Assembly (NCBI GenBank): GCA_021300055.1
Contig: JAJTHU010000161.1
Location: 1 to 8,073 of the forward strand
Source of the DNA: Nitrosomonadaceae bacterium
Lineage (GTDB): Bacteria > Pseudomonadota > Gammaproteobacteria > Burkholderiales > Usitatibacteraceae
Length of the DNA: 8,073 nucleotides
Direction of reading: 5' to 3'
The notes below the pieces were generated by a model. It ran no database searches. It was not told the DNA's origin and worked only from the letters and a program-made list of their open reading frames with translations. Both the position numbers and the translations under genes were made by a program. The number at the start of each line of letters is the position of its first letter. Position 1 is the first letter of the stretch. Shown here piece after piece: positions 4,980 through 8,073 of the stretch.

Positions 4980-5891
4980 CTATGGATAGCGGTGCAACGC
5001 GCCGTCCGCCGCTACCGCAAGTGCTTTGGCGCCGCTTTCTGCCAGCCACGCCAGCCCCGCCCGGCCCTTGAGCATGCTGATGGTGGTGAGTGCCCCGGCG
5101 ACCATGCACGTCGGCGCGAATGCAGTGACGCACTGCAAACTCTCCGCGCCGGATACGGGCCAGCCCGCGCGCGGGTTGAGGATGTGGCAATAGCGAACGC
5201 CGTCCACATCGATATAGCGCTCATAGTCACCGCTCGTGGCCACCGCGCCGCTGGTGATGGCCAGCGTCTCCAGCAACGCACCTTCACGCCGGGGGTGCCG
5301 CACGCCGAGCGACCAAGGCCCACCATCGGCCTGCGGACCCGTCACAACGATGTCGCCACCCAGATCAACAAAGGCATGCGTGACGCTGGCGGCTTGCAGA
5401 GCCGCGGCGGCGCGATCGGCGGCGTATTCCTTGCCGAAGCCACCAAAGTCGAGTTCCATCCCGGCGCGCATGAGGCGCACAGCGTCGTCGCGGCGCTCGA
5501 CGTGCTGCCAGCCGATGAGGGGCAGCAACTCGCTAATCGACTCTTGCGTCGGCAAACGCTCCACACGGAAATCCCATGCGCGGCGCAGTACGCCAGCGGT
5601 GATGTCGAACAAGCCGTCGCTCTGCGTGAAACACGCGTCGGCAAAGGCGAGCAGTTGGGCGGTTTCGGTGTCGATGGGCGTCCACTGCGCAGGCGCGGCG
5701 GTGTTGATTGCGCAGACAACGCTATCGCTCCGGTAGCGCGAGTACTTCGCTTCGATCCGCTGTACTTCGGCGATCACCGCATCTGCGACGCGCTGCGCGG
5801 TGGGCGCATCTGACGCGAACAACTCGACGCGGTTATCGCAGGCCATGGCGCGAAAGCCAAACGAGAAGCGCTGAAAGGTTGACGCGCTCAC
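4980..5891 (-). CDS. apbE: ApbE-family FAD:protein FMN transferase, cytoplasmic variant
   Basis: ApbE enzymes cleave FAD and attach FMN to a Thr/Ser of target flavoproteins. The 303-residue protein has the family framework: FRAMACDNRVELF (13-25), KYSRYRSDS (49-57), SDGLFDITAGVLRRAW (91-106), LDFGGFGKEYAADRA (147-161), FVDLGGDI (174-181), ATSGDYERY (218-226) and HILNPRAGWP (236-245). Two points differ from the canonical enzyme. There is no signal peptide or lipobox, so it should stay in the cytoplasm. The segment PTCMVAGALTT (260-270) has Gly266 where canonical ApbE has a metal-binding Asp, and the usual PRTG reads PRAG. I recall a proteobacterial subgroup with an AG-type sequence there, so this may be a subfamily trait. 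The start is GTG (5891-5889), overlapping the stop of the preceding gene as GTGA. No target protein is evident nearby, so substrate and activity are uncertain. Confidence 0.85.
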   Translation of the reverse strand: MSASTFQRFSFGFRAMACDNRVELFASDAPTAQRVADAVIAEVQRIEAKYSRYRSDSVVCAINTAAPAQWTPIDTETAQLLAFADACFTQSDGLFDITAGVLRRAWDFRVERLPTQESISELLPLIGWQHVERRDDAVRLMRAGMELDFGGFGKEYAADRAAAALQAASVTHAFVDLGGDIVVTGPQADGGPWSLGVRHPRREGALLETLAITSGAVATSGDYERYIDVDGVRYCHILNPRAGWPVSGAESLQCVTAFAPTCMVAGALTTISMLKGRAGLAWLAESGAKALAVAADGALHRYP

Positions 5892-6589
5892 GCCAGCCGC
5901 AATTCAGTTGGCCATAGCGCGGCTGGGCAGTCACCCTCTCGCCCGGCGAACAGCGCATCGATCACTTTCTTCTCGCGCTGCTCGATGGTGCGCAAGAAAG
6001 GCCCCGCGCCCTTCATGTGGCGAAACGCCGTGAATCCCGCCTCGAGGAATGCCTGCATTTCGCCAAGCCCTGCAATCTTGGCGGGGCGGCGCAGCATTTT
6101 GAGTGCGCTGTAGATGAGCGGCTTTTTGACGACCAAATCAAGCCCCTCGCCGACCTCGTGCATCAACCGCACTTGCCGCAACCGATCATCACGGCGTCCG
6201 GCTGCACGAAACGCATCCGCATAGTTCGCCGCATCGATGGGCTGCTTGCCGAGTTGCCGTGCGAGCGCTTGGTCGAACTCTTCCGAGAGCACATCAAGCG
6301 CGAGCGCGCTTGTGACGGTGTCGAATGCGAACGGCGGCAGCAGGCGTTTGATGGTCGGATACATGCGGATCAAGTCACGATCGCGCAGCGCGGATTCCTT
6401 CTCACCATAGAGCTCGTCGAGGAAGAATGCGGTGGCCGGCGCAAAGCGTGTATCGCCCGCCAAGTCGGCATAGGTGTGCGCTAAACGCAGATGTTGCCAG
6501 CGCTTCACGCGCACGACCTGCGCGTGGAAACCGGCGTCGCGGTCTTCTAGGCCCCGTAAATGCTTGAGCCGTTCGAGATGCTCAAGCAT
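5888..6589 (-). CDS. FFLEELY-motif protein of unknown function
   Basis: The 233-residue product carries AFFLDELYGEK (54-64), a one-residue variant of the FFLEELYG signature that names this uncharacterised family. Around it are further features I associate with it: RVKRWQHLRLAHTYADL (27-43) before the motif, RDRDLIRMYP (69-78) after it, and a C-terminal MQAFLEAGFTAFRHMKG (178-194) ending in an IEQRE helix. It appears wholly alpha-helical and soluble, with no signal peptide or membrane segment. Its function is unknown. The stop TGA (5890-5888) overlaps the GTG start of apbE, so the two are probably translated together and may act in one process. The ATG at 6589 is the likely start, though the Shine-Dalgarno (AGGCGG directly before it) is poorly spaced. 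Confidence 0.85.
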   Translation of the reverse strand: MLEHLERLKHLRGLEDRDAGFHAQVVRVKRWQHLRLAHTYADLAGDTRFAPATAFFLDELYGEKESALRDRDLIRMYPTIKRLLPPFAFDTVTSALALDVLSEEFDQALARQLGKQPIDAANYADAFRAAGRRDDRLRQVRLMHEVGEGLDLVVKKPLIYSALKMLRRPAKIAGLGEMQAFLEAGFTAFRHMKGAGPFLRTIEQREKKVIDALFAGREGDCPAALWPTELRLA

Positions 6590-6628
6590 GCCGCCTGCCC
6601 AAAACGGCGATTGCTGCGTCGCGACAAT

Positions 6629-6646
6629 TTAGAAATATCAATCTAA
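6629..6646. promoter_or_regulatory. AT-rich inverted repeat, possible regulator site
   Basis: TTAGA (6629-6633) and TCTAA (6642-6646) flank eight bases in the only AT-rich part of the divergent region. It could be an operator for a regulator of either gene, but the arms are short enough to arise by chance. Confidence 0.3.
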
Positions 6647-6712
6647 TTCTCTTGTGCATTGTTCTGCGTTGGTCAATGCGGCGCTGGTATTCTAGCGAGC
6701 GTTTTTGTCGCG

Positions 6713-6759
6713 CTGATGTGGCTCCTGATGTGACCACTGATCTGCCTCTGGGTGATGTG
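6713..6759 (+). repeat. 12-bp tandem direct repeats upstream of the aldehyde dehydrogenase
   Basis: CTGATGTG at 6713, CTGATGTG at 6725 and CTGATCTG at 6737 recur at an exact 12-bp period. A looser GTGATGTG at 6752 follows. In the dehydrogenase frame the unit reads as a four-residue repeat (ADVA, PDVT, TDLP, then LGDV). It may be replication slippage, a regulator array, or part of an N-terminal extension. Confidence 0.6.
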
Positions 6760-6814
6760 CGGGCAGCAACGTGCAACAACAAGCCCCGCGAGCAACGATT
6801 TCGAACAAGCAAAT

Positions 6815-6842
6815 ATGGACCTAGCGAGATGGACCTAAGCGA
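6815..6842 (+). repeat. Tandem duplication at the aldehyde dehydrogenase start codon
   Basis: ATGGACCTAGCGAG (6815-6828) is followed at once by ATGGACCTAAGCGA (6829-6842), the same unit with one inserted A. The first ATG opens a seven-codon frame (MDLARWT) whose TAA ends at 6838, overlapping the real start. The second ATG is in frame with the enzyme. Confidence 0.65.
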
Positions 6843-8073
6843 TACAAGACTCGCCGCCCTGCAAAACGACTTTTCGCGCGCGAGCAAAGCTTACGAAGCC
6901 AACCGCATGCCGAGCGCGGACACGCGTCGCGCGTGGCTTGATCGTCTTGAGGCGTTGCTTCGCGAGAATGCAGATGACATCGTGCGGGCGATCTCCGCGG
7001 ACTTCGGCCATCGCTCGGCACACGAAACGCAAATGCTTGAATTGTTTCCGGCACTTTCCGCCATCAAGCATGCACGCTCACATCTGGGTGGCTGGATGCG
7101 CCCGAAGCGGAGTTGGGCATCACTCTGGTTTTTGCCTGCGCGCAATGAACTGCGCCCGCAGCCGCTCGGTGTGGTGGGCATCATCGTTCCTTGGAACTAC
7201 CCGATTCTGTTAGCGGTTTCACCATTGGTCGCGGCGCTGGCCGCAGGCAACCGCGCGCTCGTGAAGATGAGCGAGTTCACGCCAAAGACGGGCGCGTTGT
7301 TCGCCGAACTCGCGCGCACCTACTTTGCGCGCGACGAAGTAATCGTCGTCAACGGTGAGGCCGATGTCGCCGCCGCATTCTCTGCGCTACCCTTCGACCA
7401 CCTGTTGTTTACGGGCTCAACGGCGGTCGGCAAGCACGTGATGCGCGCCGCTGCGGAGAACCTCACTCCCGTTACGTTGGAGTTGGGCGGGAAATCGCCT
7501 GCGATCATCGGCCCAGAGGCTGATCTCGATGAGGCCGTGGCGCAGATCATGTTCGGCAAGTGCTTGAACGCTGGCCAGACCTGCATCGCGCCTGACTATG
7601 TGCTCTTGCCGCGCGGCAAAGAAGCGGCGTTTACCGAGGCGGCGCGTCGCGTCGTCGATGCACACTATCCATCGATCACCACAAGCCCCGACTACACCGC
7701 CATCGTCAACGCGCGCCATCACGCGCGATTGCAGAGCTACCTCGACGATGCGCGTGCAGCGGGCGCGCATATCGAGCCGTTGCAATCAGCCCCCGCAGCG
7801 GCTAACCAAGACGGCGCGCAGAAAATCGTACCGACCATTGTTACGGGCGCACCGGACAGCGCGCGCATCATGCAAGACGAGATTTTTGGTCCGCTGCTTG
7901 TACTGGTGCCGTACGAGTCGTTGGCCGGCGCCGTTGAGTACGTCAACGCGCGGCCTCGTCCGCTTTCGCTCTATTACTTCGGTCGCGAACAGCGCCATAT
8001 CGATTACGTGCTCGACCAGACCGTTGCAGGTGGTGTGTCGATCAACGAGACCATCCTGCATATCTCGCAAGAA
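6829..8073 (+). CDS. calB: Coniferyl-aldehyde-dehydrogenase-type ALDH, 3' end cut by the window
   Basis: This NAD(P)-dependent enzyme oxidises an aldehyde to the acid; the family oxidises coniferyl aldehyde to ferulate and related substrates. The window shows 415 residues, open to the edge; about 50-70 C-terminal residues should be missing. Motifs in order: GVVGIIVPWNYP (114-125, Asn123), the NAD-site lysine Lys146 in LVKMSEFTP, FTGSTAVGK (194-202), general base Glu218 in TLELGGKSP (216-224), catalytic Cys252 in GQTCIAPDYVL (249-259), EIFGPLL (351-357) and PLSLYYFG (378-385). The last is typical of the class-3-like ALDHs that include CalB. The ATG at 6829 gives a family-like N-terminus, but only GCGAG directly abuts it. 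The frame is open upstream to an ATG at 6676. Transcribed divergently from the FFLEELY gene. The exact substrate is inferred from family; a fatty or other aromatic aldehyde is possible. Confidence 0.88.
   Translation, partial: MDLSDTRLAALQNDFSRASKAYEANRMPSADTRRAWLDRLEALLRENADDIVRAISADFGHRSAHETQMLELFPALSAIKHARSHLGGWMRPKRSWASLWFLPARNELRPQPLGVVGIIVPWNYPILLAVSPLVAALAAGNRALVKMSEFTPKTGALFAELARTYFARDEVIVVNGEADVAAAFSALPFDHLLFTGSTAVGKHVMRAAAENLTPVTLELGGKSPAIIGPEADLDEAVAQIMFGKCLNAGQTCIAPDYVLLPRGKEAAFTEAARRVVDAHYPSITTSPDYTAIVNARHHARLQSYLDDARAAGAHIEPLQSAPAAANQDGAQKIVPTIVTGAPDSARIMQDEIFGPLLVLVPYESLAGAVEYVNARPRPLSLYYFGREQRHIDYVLDQTVAGGVSINETILHISQE

Larger units (their letters stand above)
6590..6828. promoter_or_regulatory. 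Divergent control region between the FFLEELY gene and the aldehyde dehydrogenase gene
   Basis: This 239-nt region should hold promoters for both directions. An AT-rich patch lies at 6625-6650, and further right are 12-bp tandem repeats and a short duplication at the plus-strand start. No -35/-10 pair could be assigned firmly. The dehydrogenase frame stays open back to an ATG at 6676, giving a possible 51-codon extension unlike the family. Confidence 0.5.

Noticed and set aside
4067..5071. 334-codon plus-strand frame across glyA and apbE
   Set aside because: Antisense to two conserved genes and bridging the spacer between them; high-GC shadow frame.
6310..6330. FFLEELY protein as the flavinylation target of the adjacent ApbE
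   Set aside because: The nearest resemblance to the Dxx(S/T)xA(T/S) target motif is DTVTSAL (residues 90-96), which has Leu where the modified Thr/Ser should be.
1..8073. CRISPR array, tRNA, rRNA or insertion sequence
   Set aside because: No regularly spaced long repeats, cloverleaf, rRNA stretches, transposase-like frame or terminal inverted repeats were seen.

Overview
The window reads as chromosomal DNA of a Gram-negative proteobacterium, most likely a betaproteobacterium. The basis is the gene order glyA - nrdR - ribD - ribE - ribBA, all on the minus strand, which is the familiar housekeeping cluster of that class, together with high-GC codon use and a coniferyl-aldehyde-dehydrogenase-type ALDH. 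No database search was possible, so species-level placement is not attempted.

Layout along the plus coordinates: the first codons of ribBA (1-41, minus, cut by the window edge); a 208-nt spacer with several small inverted repeats; ribE (250-870) and ribD (870-1985), minus, overlapping by one base; a type II toxin-antitoxin pair of the DUF1778/GNAT (TacAT-like) kind (1982-2749, minus) with its own promoter, palindromic operator and strong ribosome binding site; nrdR (2867-3316, minus); a 189-nt spacer containing three clear hairpins; glyA (3506-4795, minus); a spacer; apbE (4980-5891, minus) overlapping an FFLEELY-motif protein gene (5888-6589, minus); a 239-nt divergent control region with 12-bp tandem repeats; and an aldehyde dehydrogenase gene on the plus strand (6829-8073), cut by the right edge.

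How the genes work together: ribD, ribE and ribBA supply three of the steps from GTP and ribulose 5-phosphate to riboflavin, and ApbE uses FAD to attach FMN to proteins, so flavin metabolism links the two ends of the minus-strand block. GlyA supplies one-carbon units and NrdR represses ribonucleotide reductase genes, so both serve nucleotide synthesis.

The most unusual feature is the toxin-antitoxin pair lodged between nrdR and ribD. The toxin gene's stop codon overlaps the ribD start codon (ATGA) and ribD has no visible Shine-Dalgarno of its own. The first riboflavin genes therefore appear to be transcribed from, and translationally coupled to, an autoregulated toxin-antitoxin operon. Other points worth attention are the hairpin-dense leader of nrdR, the repeats ahead of the aldehyde dehydrogenase, and an ApbE that lacks both a signal peptide and the usual metal-binding Asp.
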